A DNA stretch of 64,000 nucleotides from UBA10347 sp905182135 (GTDB lineage: Bacteria > Actinomycetota > Acidimicrobiia > Acidimicrobiales > UBA10347), in contig CAWUSE010000004.1 in the NCBI GenBank assembly GCA_963925805.1, positions 74,456 through 138,455 on the forward strand, given 5' to 3'. The notes under the pieces were generated by a model. That model did not search any database, had not been told where the DNA came from, and saw only the letters and a program-made list of their open reading frames with translations. This document shows, in pieces, positions 45,453 through 55,531 of the stretch. Numbering within the stretch: the first letter of the stretch is position 1; the number at the start of each line of letters is the position of its first letter. The position numbers were made by a program, and so were the translations under genes.

Positions 45453-46013
45453 ATGACCCGATTGACACGTCGCACTGCCGCCGAGATGGAACCCAAACAA
45501 GCCGAGCTCTTCGGACAGATGGCCGAGGGCCGTAATGTTGAGGATGGACTGATCGGCGGGCCGTTTGATGGGTGGGGTCTGAACCCCAGCATCGGCCGAC
45601 GTATCTGGCAGCTTGGTGGTGCCATCCGCAACAAGCCGTCGATCGACCGTCGCTACATCGAACTCGCCATTCTGGTGACTGGCCAGTTGTGGCAGGCGCA
45701 GTTCGAATGGTGGGCGCACGAGACCATGGCCCGAGATGCCGGCCTGCCTGAAGCCGTAATCCAAGCCATCAAGGTTGGCGATGAACCAGCCTTCGAGGAT
45801 GATGGTGACGAGACTGCCTGGCGTTTGTGCACGGCGTTGCACCGTGACAAGCGTGTCGACGATGCGACCTATGCAGCCGCGGTAGCTATCCACGGTGAGG
45901 AAGGCGTCGCCGATTTGATTCATACGCTTGGCTATTACGTGCTGGTGTGTATGACGCTGAACACGTTCGAGGTGCAGCTGCCTGCCGGCGCCCTGCCACC
46001 ATTCCCAGCCTAG
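45453..46013 (+). CDS. Carboxymuconolactone decarboxylase-family protein
   Basis: 186 residues with the AhpD/CMD helical fold. RRYIELAILVTGQLWQAQFEWWAHETMARDAGLPEAV is the CMD core. The family's cysteine pair is absent (Gln/Glu positions instead), so peroxidase chemistry by thiols is unlikely. It resembles the gamma-carboxymuconolactone-decarboxylase-like proteins of actinobacteria. It lies just before a second AhpD-fold gene, suggesting a functional pair. Confidence 0.83.
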   Translation: MTRLTRRTAAEMEPKQAELFGQMAEGRNVEDGLIGGPFDGWGLNPSIGRRIWQLGGAIRNKPSIDRRYIELAILVTGQLWQAQFEWWAHETMARDAGLPEAVIQAIKVGDEPAFEDDGDETAWRLCTALHRDKRVDDATYAAAVAIHGEEGVADLIHTLGYYVLVCMTLNTFEVQLPAGALPPFPA

Positions 46014-46064
46014 GTAGGCCCCGGGGACACAGGAGCTGGCGGGGCTGAGCGGTCGGTTGTTGTC

Positions 46065-46070
46065 TAAGAT
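46065..46070 (+). promoter_or_regulatory. -10 hexamer TAAGAT, leaderless promoter of the AhpD-like selenoprotein
   Basis: TAAGAT lies 6 nt before GTG 46077. Confidence 0.5.
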
Positions 46071-46076
46071 CGACAT

Positions 46077-47042
46077 GTGGTCAAAGATGCAGCGATAGCC
46101 CCAGCGCCTAACCGTCGGCAAGCCATCGAGCGATCATGGATGAACCTGGTTGGACCGGGCACTCTGTTGACTGCCACTGAACGCCATCAGGTCATTCGTG
46201 ATGCCCGTGCCGGGTGGGCTGGAGCCACTGTGTCGAACCAGACCAGCGGAGTCATGGGCGAGGCCGCCCACTGGCTGGCTGTCGATGCAGAGGGCATGAC
46301 CGAAGAGATTGTGGCCGACTTTGAATCGCGCGGGCTTGACCGGTTGCGCTATCTCGAGATTGTTGGCGTAGTCGCACGACTGTCCAACGTGGACTTCTAT
46401 GTGCGTGGCATCGGGGCATCAGAGGTTGTTTTGCCTGAGCCCTTGCCTGACGCGCCGAATGGGCGGCTTCACCCAGATGCGCTGCTTACAAACATGTGGG
46501 TGCCTACGGTTGGCCGTAGTTTCGCTCCCCAGGTGGTCGATGCGTTGCCCGACGAGGGCGAAGCGGTGCGGGACCTCCACGAGCCGATGTACATGCTCAT
46601 GTCGGACATGGGCGACAACACTTACGGTGACCTACTCACCCGAGCACAGATCGAATACTTAGCTGCACGGACCTCGTATTTGAATGAGTGTTTCTATTGA
46701 CTGCTTGCTCACACATCGTTCCTCCGTGCGAGCAGCGAAGCAACCGATCTAAACCTGGACATCACCGTGATTGCATCCGGTGAGCCGCCTTTGGTGCCGT
46801 TCGGCTTTGAGCTTGCCGCACTGGCGCAAGCAATGGGCACCAACTGGACTCAACCGCCGACTGTCGCGCGAGAAGCGCTCGTCGCCGTAGCTGGCCCTGA
46901 GTTCGCCGAACGGGCTATTGGCGTAGCGGCAACGTTTCAGATGATGAACCGATTGCTCGATGGCGTTGGTGCACCGGTAAACAAGAGTTTGCACCCTCTC
47001 GCCAAGGAACTTGGCTTCGAGCCGCTCGACATTCCCCGCTGA
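46077..47042 (+). CDS. AhpD-like protein with in-frame TGA: candidate CxxU selenoprotein
   Basis: 322 codons if the TGA at 46698-46700 is read as selenocysteine. Upstream, 207 residues with AhpD/CMD-fold sequence (YLEIVGVVARLSNVDFYVRGIG) end in LNECFY. The TGA follows, then the same frame continues for 113 codons with LLAHTSFLRASSEATDLNLD to a TGA at 47040. This gives C205-F-Y-U208-L-L-A-H212, exactly the AhpD redox motif CxxC-x3-H with the second Cys as Sec. A SECIS-like hairpin begins one base after the TGA. A nonsense mutation (Cys TGC/TGT to TGA) is the alternative. Read conventionally it would look like two genes, 46077-46700 and one starting at GTG 46767. No sel genes are in the window. 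Thiol- or selenol-based peroxidase or oxidoreductase activity is expected. Confidence 0.72.
46702..46742 (+). promoter_or_regulatory. Candidate bacterial SECIS element
   Basis: Starts one nucleotide after the TGA. Stem parts: TGCTT (46702-46706) with AAGCA (46738-46742), GCTC (46707-46710) with GAGC (46730-46733), an A/C mismatch, then CAC (46712-46714) with GTG (46726-46728). AGCG bulges on the 3' side. The 11-nt apical loop ATCGTTCCTCC contains a GU at 46718-46719, 17 nt after the TGA. Known bacterial SECIS elements have a loop GU at a similar distance. Drawn by hand; no folding energy was computed. Confidence 0.55.
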
Positions 47043-47075
47043 TACACCCCTCGCTGATACACCCCCGCTGACCCC
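47037..47075. repeat. Short tandem repeat over the end of the AhpD-like gene
   Basis: Unit CGCTGATACACCCC occurs twice (47037, 47052) and partly a third time (47066), period about 15. It supplies the stop codon of the upstream gene and lies before the M20 peptidase. Confidence 0.5.
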
Positions 47076-47092
47076 AATCAAGAAAGCCCGCT

Positions 47093-48448
47093 ATGCCTGC
47101 CACTCAAGACCTGACGAACAAAACCGTCGACCTTTTGCAACACATGATTCGCAACGAGTGCGTGAATGAAGGTACCGAGGAGTCGGGACAAGAAGTACGT
47201 AATGCCGATTTGCTCCAGGCCTATATCGAAGGCGCAGGACTTGATGTCGAGCGGTATGACGCCGCTCCAGGTCGCACATCGATCGTTGCTCGCATCGAAG
47301 GCAGCGACCCGAACGCCCCGAGCCTGTGCCTGAACGGCCACACCGACGTAGTTCCGGTGAACATCGACGGCTGGGACCGTGATCCATTCGGTGGCGAATT
47401 GATCGATGGCGAAGTCTGGGGCCGCGGCGCCATCGACATGCTTGGGCTGACTTCGGCTATGGCGGTGGTATTTCGTCATCTGGCCGACACCAACTTCCGT
47501 CCCAAAGGTGACCTGATCTTCTTTGGCGTGGCCGACGAGGAATCGGGTAGTAAATATGGGGCACAGTGGATGGCCGACAACCATCCCGATGCAATTCGAT
47601 CTGACTATGTGCTGACCGAGAACGGCGGCTTGCACGGTGGTTCCGAAGGCCGCCCGACAGTCACGATGAACGTAGGGGAGAAGGGTGTCGCATGGCGCCG
47701 GTTGCGGGTCAGGGGTACGCCTGGGCACGGCTCGCGCCCGTATGGCGCCGACAATGCGCTGATTAAAGCCGCAGCGATCGTGCAGCGAGTCGCCGAATAT
47801 CAGACGCCGCCTCGTTTCCATGAAATGTGGCGCTCCCAGGTCGAAGATTTGGGTCAAAATCACGGACTGTCTAACGATCTGATCGACATGCTGCTTGATC
47901 CAAAGTCGGTTGACGAAGCGATTGCATCGATGCCGTTGGGTGTTGGCAGCCATTTGCACTCGTGTTGCCATATGACCTTGAGTCCGAACGTGCTGGTGAG
48001 CCCGACCAAGACCAACACGATTCCCGACGTTGTCGATATCGATATCGATGTCCGCACGATGCCGGGGGAGACGCCACAAGATGTGCAGAAATACATCACC
48101 GACGCGATCGGCCCCGAGCTTGCAGCCGAGGTCGAGTTCACGCCGCTGATGAATGACATGTCATCGATGAGTCCAATTGCGACGCCGCTGTGGGACTCGT
48201 TGCAGAAGGCCGTGAGCAATGCATTCCCGACGACAGAAATGTCACCGGGCATTATTGTTGGATTCACCGACGCTCGTGTGCACCGGAACCTCGGGGCCGT
48301 GGCCTATGGTGCCGGATTGCTCAGCCCTGACCTGAGCCCTGCTGAATACGGCAGCCGGTTCCATGGTCACAACGAACGTATTGACGTTGAATCGATCGGC
48401 CTGACGACGGGCCTCTACCTGGACACCGTTAGCGATCTACTTGGCTAG
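47093..48448 (+). CDS. M20-family metallopeptidase (ArgE/DapE/CPG2-type)
   Basis: 451 residues. The metal-binding motifs are LCLNGHTDVVPVN (His about 83), RGAIDMLG (Asp), and VADEESGSKYG, the catalytic and bridging Glu pair. The dimerisation domain occupies about 205-330, and the C-terminal HGHNERIDVESI supplies the last His. It hydrolyses amide bonds of N-acyl amino acids or dipeptides. AAGAAAG before ATG 47093 acts as ribosome-binding site. It lies 50 bp after the AhpD-like gene and may be in the same operon. Confidence 0.9.
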   Translation: MPATQDLTNKTVDLLQHMIRNECVNEGTEESGQEVRNADLLQAYIEGAGLDVERYDAAPGRTSIVARIEGSDPNAPSLCLNGHTDVVPVNIDGWDRDPFGGELIDGEVWGRGAIDMLGLTSAMAVVFRHLADTNFRPKGDLIFFGVADEESGSKYGAQWMADNHPDAIRSDYVLTENGGLHGGSEGRPTVTMNVGEKGVAWRRLRVRGTPGHGSRPYGADNALIKAAAIVQRVAEYQTPPRFHEMWRSQVEDLGQNHGLSNDLIDMLLDPKSVDEAIASMPLGVGSHLHSCCHMTLSPNVLVSPTKTNTIPDVVDIDIDVRTMPGETPQDVQKYITDAIGPELAAEVEFTPLMNDMSSMSPIATPLWDSLQKAVSNAFPTTEMSPGIIVGFTDARVHRNLGAVAYGAGLLSPDLSPAEYGSRFHGHNERIDVESIGLTTGLYLDTVSDLLG

Positions 48449-48628
48449 ACCCGCAACTCGAGACGGGTGCGTGGCTTGAGCTGTTTGGGTGTCCTCAAAG
48501 AACGATCCGATTCTGGCCAAACAACGAGGCCCCGATTGCCAGAGCCGATCGGGTCGTTCGACTGACGGTGTACACGCTTCTGCGCTGGTTGGCGAGCAGG
48601 TACAGCACAGAAAACGGCGCAGAAAGAG

Positions 48629-49108
48629 TTACTTGATCTGGCCGTCGATGTTGGCCAGCGCTGCGCTCCAACTGGCGTTGATCTGTTTCTTGAGGATGGC
48701 GCTGATTGGGGTAACCCATGGCATGGGATCGATGGCGCCGGTGTAGGTCAACGTGCTTCCCGAGCCGGCAGGTTCGATGTCGACGACTTCAAGCATTCGT
48801 TTAGCTACCCAACCCGTTGTGTTCAGGTTGGTTATGTAGAAGCCCCATTTACGCTCAGGCTCCCAAGCGATCATCTTCTCGTCGAGGGTAAGCGAGCCCA
48901 CCTTGACTCGGCGCGTTGACCCAATGCCATCCCACGTTACAGAAGTGATTCGGGCAGTCTTCATAGACGTGAACCATTCGGGCCACCGCTCGGTGTCGTT
49001 GAGGATTTTCCAGACCTGCGTTGGTGATGCCTGGACATTGACCTGCTGACCGATAACTATGCGGGCTCGTTCGATGAAGTCGAGTCCGACAGGTTCACAC
49101 TTTGGCAT
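48629..49108 (-). CDS. SRPBCC-family (START/polyketide cyclase-like) protein
   Basis: 159 residues with the helix-grip ligand-binding fold. ARIVIGQQVNVQASPTQVWKILNDTERWPEWF is the classic N-terminal strand-helix of SRPBCC proteins, and the long C-terminal helix ends INASWSAALANIDGQI. AAGGAG lies 6 nt before ATG 49108, which decides the start; the frame stays open for 180 codons upstream but only as antisense of the helicase tail. It may bind a hydrophobic ligand. It follows the helicase in the same direction with a 28-bp gap. Confidence 0.85.
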   Translation of the reverse strand: MPKCEPVGLDFIERARIVIGQQVNVQASPTQVWKILNDTERWPEWFTSMKTARITSVTWDGIGSTRRVKVGSLTLDEKMIAWEPERKWGFYITNLNTTGWVAKRMLEVVDIEPAGSGSTLTYTGAIDPMPWVTPISAILKKQINASWSAALANIDGQIK

Positions 49109-49136
49109 CACGCACTCCTTGATTCTCGGATTGGGA

Positions 49137-50867
49137 CTAACGAGAACGAGGGTTGCGGCGCTTGCCCTTGTCCTTGGTCGAGGTTTTGTCTGCGTGACGA
49201 CCCTTACTATCTCGGCTCTTTTGGGGCGTCGTGTTACGACCTGCTCCTGGGCGTTCGTCGTCGCTGCGCTGGTCGCTGCGCTGGTCGCTGTGGCCACCGC
49301 CCGAACCCTGCGTTGGTTTCTTGCCGCCGCGTTCAGCGCCACCACTGCGACCGGCGTCACGTCTGTCGTCGTTGTGGAAACCAGGTGGATACCAGTCATT
49401 GGCGCCGCGTCGCTGGCCTTTACGTTTTCCATCAGGGCGACGCTCGTCGCGGTCCCCCGAGCGGCCACCCTGGTTGCCACGATACGGTGAGCCTTTGCCG
49501 TCTCGATCATCGCTGCGATCGCGATTGTCACGATCCCAACGCTTGTTGCGAGTCGCCGGCTTTTGGCTGCCTCGGTCGGGGCGTTCGTTGCGGTCTCGGC
49601 TGCCTCGGTCGGGGCGTTCGTTGCGGTCCGAGTTGTCGTTGCTGTCGCCACGTGACTCGCTAGTGTCGCGTGAACGATTTTCCTTGCGCGAGTCGGGGTC
49701 AGGCTTGGATTTGCGGGCCTTCACGATGGGGCCTAGCGCTGCAACGTCCAGCACATCAAGTTCGGGCTTCAAACCCAGTTCTTTTTGTAGCTGGCGTGCA
49801 GCCTTCTTCTTGTCTTCGACCACCATCGAGATGACATGGCCGTCTTGGCCCGCCCGGCCAGTTCGACCCGAACGATGGATGTAGTCCTTGTCGCTGCCGG
49901 CAGGGTCGTAGTGCATGACCAACGCAACATCGTCGACGTGGATGCCGCGCGCTGCGACGTCAGTAGCGACCAGGACCTGTGCTCGGCCACTGGTGAAGTC
50001 AGCCAACGCTCGTTCTCGTTGATGCTGGCTACGGTCGCCGTGGATAGCGACGGCACTTAAACCTTTGCTGGCGAAGACCTTCGCCACGCGATCGCAGCCC
50101 CGGCGAGTCCGGCAGAAAACGATCGACGATTCGTAGCGCTTCAATACTGCGACTGCATGGGGAATCCGATCAACCGGCTGGACGAGATACCACGAGTGTT
50201 CGACGTCGCCCAGCTCGCCGATCTGTTCTTCGACCTCGAAGGTGAGTGGGTCGTTCTGATACCGCTTGATCAACATGTCGACATCGCCATCGAGAGTGGC
50301 TGAGAAGAGCAGTGTGTGTCGGTTGCTTGGCGTCTGGTCGAGGAGGCGTTTGACTGCCGGCAGGAAGCCCATGTCGGCCATACGGTCGGCCTCGTCGACG
50401 ACAACGAGTTCGATGTTGCGCAGTTCGCAGCAGCGGCGAGCGATCAGGTCTTCGAGTCGACCCGGACAGGCAACAAGAATGTCAACGCCTTGTTCGAGTC
50501 GCTTGATATCTCGTTCGATGCTGGTTCCACCGAAGACCGTAATGATGGTTCGGTCCTTTGCCGTAGCCAGCGGTTCGAGTTCATCTTTGATCTGCGTGGC
50601 CAACTCGCGAGTCGGCGACAGGATCAGGACTGATGGGCACCACGGAGTGCCCATGCTACAGAGGTCGACTGCTGGGATCCCGAACGCAAGTGTCTTGCCG
50701 GAGCCGGTTGGGGCTTTGCCGCAAATGTCACGACCAGCGAGTCCAGCCTCGATAGAGGCTGTCTGAATTGGGAACGCCTCGGTGATGCCTCGTTCGCTCA
50801 GTGTCGCGACGATTTCGTTAGAGACACCAAGATCGGCGAACGTAGTGACGGCAGGTTCAGTTGTCAT
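49137..50867 (-). CDS. DEAD-box RNA helicase with long basic disordered tail
   Basis: 576 residues. The helicase core (about 1-375) has FPIQ (Q motif), APTGSGKT (I), PTRELA (Ia), VVDEADRMADMG (II, DEAD), LFSAT (III), and the second domain with IVFCRTRRGCDRV, VLVATDVAARGIHV and HRSGRTGRAG (VI). Residues from about 395 are a 180-residue Arg/Asp/Gly-rich tail with DRNERPDRGS repeats, typical for RNA-binding low-complexity tails of RhlE/DeaD helicases. Likely role: RNA remodelling in ribosome assembly or mRNA decay. Confidence 0.95.
   Translation of the reverse strand: MTTEPAVTTFADLGVSNEIVATLSERGITEAFPIQTASIEAGLAGRDICGKAPTGSGKTLAFGIPAVDLCSMGTPWCPSVLILSPTRELATQIKDELEPLATAKDRTIITVFGGTSIERDIKRLEQGVDILVACPGRLEDLIARRCCELRNIELVVVDEADRMADMGFLPAVKRLLDQTPSNRHTLLFSATLDGDVDMLIKRYQNDPLTFEVEEQIGELGDVEHSWYLVQPVDRIPHAVAVLKRYESSIVFCRTRRGCDRVAKVFASKGLSAVAIHGDRSQHQRERALADFTSGRAQVLVATDVAARGIHVDDVALVMHYDPAGSDKDYIHRSGRTGRAGQDGHVISMVVEDKKKAARQLQKELGLKPELDVLDVAALGPIVKARKSKPDPDSRKENRSRDTSESRGDSNDNSDRNERPDRGSRDRNERPDRGSQKPATRNKRWDRDNRDRSDDRDGKGSPYRGNQGGRSGDRDERRPDGKRKGQRRGANDWYPPGFHNDDRRDAGRSGGAERGGKKPTQGSGGGHSDQRSDQRSDDERPGAGRNTTPQKSRDSKGRHADKTSTKDKGKRRNPRSR
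49568..49628. repeat. 28-nt direct repeat inside the helicase tail
   Basis: An identical 28-nt sequence at 49568-49595 and 49601-49628 (period 33) encodes the duplicated DRNERPDRGS peptide on the minus strand. Its copy number may vary by slippage. Confidence 0.7.
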
Positions 50868-50891
50868 GGTGGAGCTCTCTACGCGTGTGGG

Positions 50892-51015
50892 GACCGTCGA
50901 AGCGGTCAGCCGAAGACAGGCGCAGCGAAACCGGCTGGTCTACTCCATGCTTCTCTCCGCCATCAAGGACCGTCGAGGCAGTCAGCGATAAACAGGCGCA
51001 GCGAAGCAAGCTGGA

Positions 51016-51019
<4 letters not shown>
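50892..51019. repeat. Pair of about 52-nt direct repeats between the helicase and typA
   Basis: Units at 50892-50943 and 50968-51019 both start GACCGTCGA and share ACAGGCGCAGCGAA and GCTGG; roughly four fifths of positions agree. The second overlaps the last codons of typA. A related core occurs at 1307-1419. Function unknown; may act as a terminator-like or mobile intergenic element. Confidence 0.5.
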
Positions 51020-52890
<1,871 letters not shown>

Positions 52891-53813
52891 CGATCAAGGA
52901 TGCTCGGTTCCAGGCCGTTTACCTCGTTTCTGGCCAAGAGTCACTGAGCAGCATTGTCAGCCCAGCTGCGCCAGGTCGGCCTAGTGCCTAGCTGTGGCAG
53001 CCTTTGCAGGTCTGAACAGGATCCGTTGCGCGCCGAGCGCTATGTGGATGGCGAGCACGACAATCGTTGGCCTCAGGCTTGGTGGAATGCAGCGGTCGCA
53101 ATGGCCACGATCATGGGTCCGAGTCTGAACAAAAGGCCCCAGAGCACACTGCGATCTGGGTATATCTGATTGGTAACTCGCGGTGGACTTATTCACAGCT
53201 TCGACCTCGACACAGCTTCGACCTCGACTCGGCTGAGGCTTTGATAGGGAGCTCATCCACTAGGTTGACCGTGATCTCCGTTGCAATGTCGGTGCCAGCG
53301 CTGCTGGCATTCTCACGTGAGTTCAAGGTCATCTATGATCCTTTACCTCAGCAGCTGTGATGTCGCTTAGCTCTTTGGCGGCCGAGAGGAGTTCACCGTC
53401 GTCGTCGCAGGAAAATCCGTGGCCGCCACATGGTGCAGTGAGCCTGCTGTCGTCGGTGAATTCCATGGCTGCAGCCGATGTGCCCGATAACCCATGTGGC
53501 CTATAACTGGACGAGCCACTGGAACGTTTCTACACCCTGCGCTTTTGCCTGAGGCAGGGCCAGAGATAGTGCGACCGCGAACGCTCCAGCCACCTTCAGA
53601 GCGAGGAGAAAAACGGCGTGTGGTAATGGACCACGAGCGTGATTCATTCCATATGGACCGCGTTCTCTGGGCTACATGGGTTCAGAGGCGCCGTCAACGC
53701 TGGTGGTGCCGTTAGATCCTGCTAACGGTGAGAATTGTGACCAAGGAGCCCGGTCAAGGGAGGCCTGCAGCGTTTGTTGGGCTCGAGAACCGAGCGGCGT
53801 AAGGAGCCTGCAG
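52891..53813. other. 923-bp region without a convincing gene
   Basis: The longest gene-free stretch of the window. It contains a perfect 17-bp tandem repeat at 53194-53227. On the minus strand around 52981-53160, two hydrophobic stretches in different frames (LLFRLGPMIVAIA and PTIVVLAIHIALG) could be the relic of a membrane-protein gene, but no intact frame remains. No tRNA-like sequence was found. Confidence 0.5.
53194..53227. repeat. Perfect 17-bp tandem duplication
   Basis: CACAGCTTCGACCTCGA occurs twice head to tail, at 53194-53210 and 53211-53227. Confidence 0.75.
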
Positions 53814-54113
53814 TTACATAGGTTCGTGCGAGGACACTTCGTAACGATGCAGGTTGCGTCCAGTGATCGTCACTTCGTTCAGGACTGACCGAAACGTAGC
53901 CATGTGGGCGACGGTGAAGTGTTTCTTGAGATCTTCGGCAGATTCCCAGACTTCGAAGACCTGCACCTCGCCTGGATCAGCGACGCTGATACTAAACACG
54001 TACTCGATGCAACCAGACTCTTGATGAGTGGCCTCCATCATCGCCGTAGCAGCAGCGCGCAGAATGTCGGCGTCGGCGGGATCAATAGTGATGGTTCCAG
54101 CAACAATAAGCAT
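53814..54113 (-). CDS. Antibiotic biosynthesis monooxygenase (ABM)-domain protein
   Basis: 99 residues, a single ABM dimeric alpha+beta barrel. LIVAGTITIDPADADILRAAATAMMEATHQESGCIEYVFS, then VFEVWESAEDLKKHFTVAHMATF is the family pattern. Homologues are cofactor-independent monooxygenases or heme/quinol-related enzymes. ATG 54113 is chosen because a TAGCGT hexamer lies 7 nt upstream; the alternative start is three codons earlier. Monocistronic. Confidence 0.83.
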   Translation of the reverse strand: MLIVAGTITIDPADADILRAAATAMMEATHQESGCIEYVFSISVADPGEVQVFEVWESAEDLKKHFTVAHMATFRSVLNEVTITGRNLHRYEVSSHEPM

Positions 54114-54120
54114 GCTGAGC

Positions 54121-54126
54121 ACGCTA
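54121..54126 (-). promoter_or_regulatory. -10 hexamer TAGCGT before the ABM-domain gene
   Basis: TAGCGT on the minus strand lies 7 nt before ATG 54113. Confidence 0.4.
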
Positions 54127-54171
54127 ATACAGTGAATAGGGCAGTCAGATGGTCGTGTCAGCGATGCGTAT

Positions 54172-54966
54172 TCAATCTGCGAAAGCGATCAAAATTTCTG
54201 CTGCGACGGCGTCCCAGCACTCGTGCGTGGCGGCCAAGAGGCCGTCCTTGCCGTCACCGGGCATATACGCCGATCCGTCCACCCGAGCGACGCGGAGGCC
54301 AGCCTCGCTTGCTAGCAATCCACCGGGGGCATGGTCCCACGGCAGAGTGCGCCAGTACATCAGGAAGTCGATGCGCCCATCGATCAATGCGCCATATTCG
54401 ATGCCGGCACTCTTGAACGCTGGCACGAGTGATCCGACCGACTTGGGAAATGCCGCTAGTAGCGTGCGCGCTGGCTCAGGCATATACGTGCGTTTCAGAA
54501 TGCCCGTTGGTGACTTTTCTCGGGTGGGGGCGATGATTGCTACACCGTTGCGATGAACCCCGTTGCCGCGTTGTGCAGTGAGAATTGAGTCGGTTTCGGG
54601 ATGCCAGACCCATGCAGCGACGGTTTCGCCGAGTTCGGCAAGTGCGACCATCACCACGAAGTTGGGATTGCCAGCAACGAAGTTCGCTGTTCCGTCGATC
54701 GGATCGATGATCCATGTCGCGTCGGCCTCGGCCACAAGGTCAAGAAGCGACGGGTCCGCTGCTGTGCCTTCTTCGCCAACCACGGGTATGTCCCGGATTG
54801 CTCGCAAACGTTCGGCGAGAACTCGTTCACATTCCTGGTCTGCGATCGTTACCAGGTCGCCGGGGCCCTTCTCCATGACATCCCCATCGGCGAGTGAACG
54901 GAACCGAGGCACCACTTCGGCGGCGCCCACCTCTCGGATGACGGCGCTTACCTGGTCGATGAACAT
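54172..54966 (-). CDS. Inositol monophosphatase-family enzyme (HisN/SuhB-like)
   Basis: 264 residues with all metal-site motifs of the IMPase superfamily: GDLVTIADQECE, VVGEEG (Glu about 66), WIIDPIDGTANFV (Asp-x-Ile-Asp-Gly-Thr, about 86-98) and LPWDHAPGGLLASEAG (Asp about 206). Mg-dependent phosphomonoesterase. Substrates may be inositol phosphate, histidinol phosphate or 3'-phosphoadenylate. ATG 54966 is used; a TTG three codons upstream also exists. Confidence 0.9.
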   Translation of the reverse strand: MFIDQVSAVIREVGAAEVVPRFRSLADGDVMEKGPGDLVTIADQECERVLAERLRAIRDIPVVGEEGTAADPSLLDLVAEADATWIIDPIDGTANFVAGNPNFVVMVALAELGETVAAWVWHPETDSILTAQRGNGVHRNGVAIIAPTREKSPTGILKRTYMPEPARTLLAAFPKSVGSLVPAFKSAGIEYGALIDGRIDFLMYWRTLPWDHAPGGLLASEAGLRVARVDGSAYMPGDGKDGLLAATHECWDAVAAEILIAFAD

Positions 54967-55531
54967 CGTTCCCAAGTATGCGTCTCTGGAATACGGATGG
55001 CGTCAAGAACATGCGAATTGTGCTTCAACGGCGAGAACGACTTGACACAGAATGAGGGGATCCGGCAGCTTCGGCGCTGACCCTCGCCCGGTCCGATAGA
55101 ACGAGCGACGACACGCCGGTGGCCCTCGCCCTCTACTGCACCACTTCTATAGGGAATTATTCCTACAGGGAACTAGAGCCCGCTAGTGCGCAAAGTGCCC
55201 AGTCAGTCCGTCTTTACATTTGGCCACGAAGTGGCGAAGTTGCATCGGGAAACACGCGGCCGCAGTAGGGCAACGACCGATCGGGCGCCTTGCGGACAAA
55301 CTCAGTGTCGGCTGCCCGCTTCTCGACGAAGGTGAAGGCGCCCCTAGTCGAACGCATTCTGGTAGCGAAGCTGATGAAGGAGTGCAGTCCGAACTAATAC
55401 ACGTTGTTGTCGTTGATCTAGGTGTCCATCGTGTCCGGTCAGTTCAGGGAACCGTGACATCAAGATGTCAACAGGATGCGCGATTATTGCGTGGACGGCG
55501 TCTCGCCAGAAAGGGATTCAGCTGGCTGGGC
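54967..55531. other. 565-bp region without a convincing gene
   Basis: Contains small inverted repeats only: TAGGGAAT/ATTCCTA near 55151, and TGACATC-AA-GATGTCA near 55456. The open frame on the plus strand that runs into the nitronate monooxygenase gene is antisense to it and has no recognisable sequence. Confidence 0.5.

Noticed and set aside
46767..47042. Separate small gene starting at GTG 46767
   Set aside because: It is in the same frame as the AhpD-like gene, the intervening 66 nt are open and protein-like, and there is no promoter or ribosome-binding site. It is better read as the C-terminal part of the selenoprotein.
49109..49651. N-terminal extension of the SRPBCC gene
   Set aside because: The extra 180 codons are a Thr/Ala/Arg-rich shadow of the helicase tail, and AAGGAG marks ATG 49108 as the start.
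55042..55054. GACACAGAA half-arm similar to the RAYT palindromes
   Set aside because: It has no complementary arm nearby; nine matching bases are not enough.
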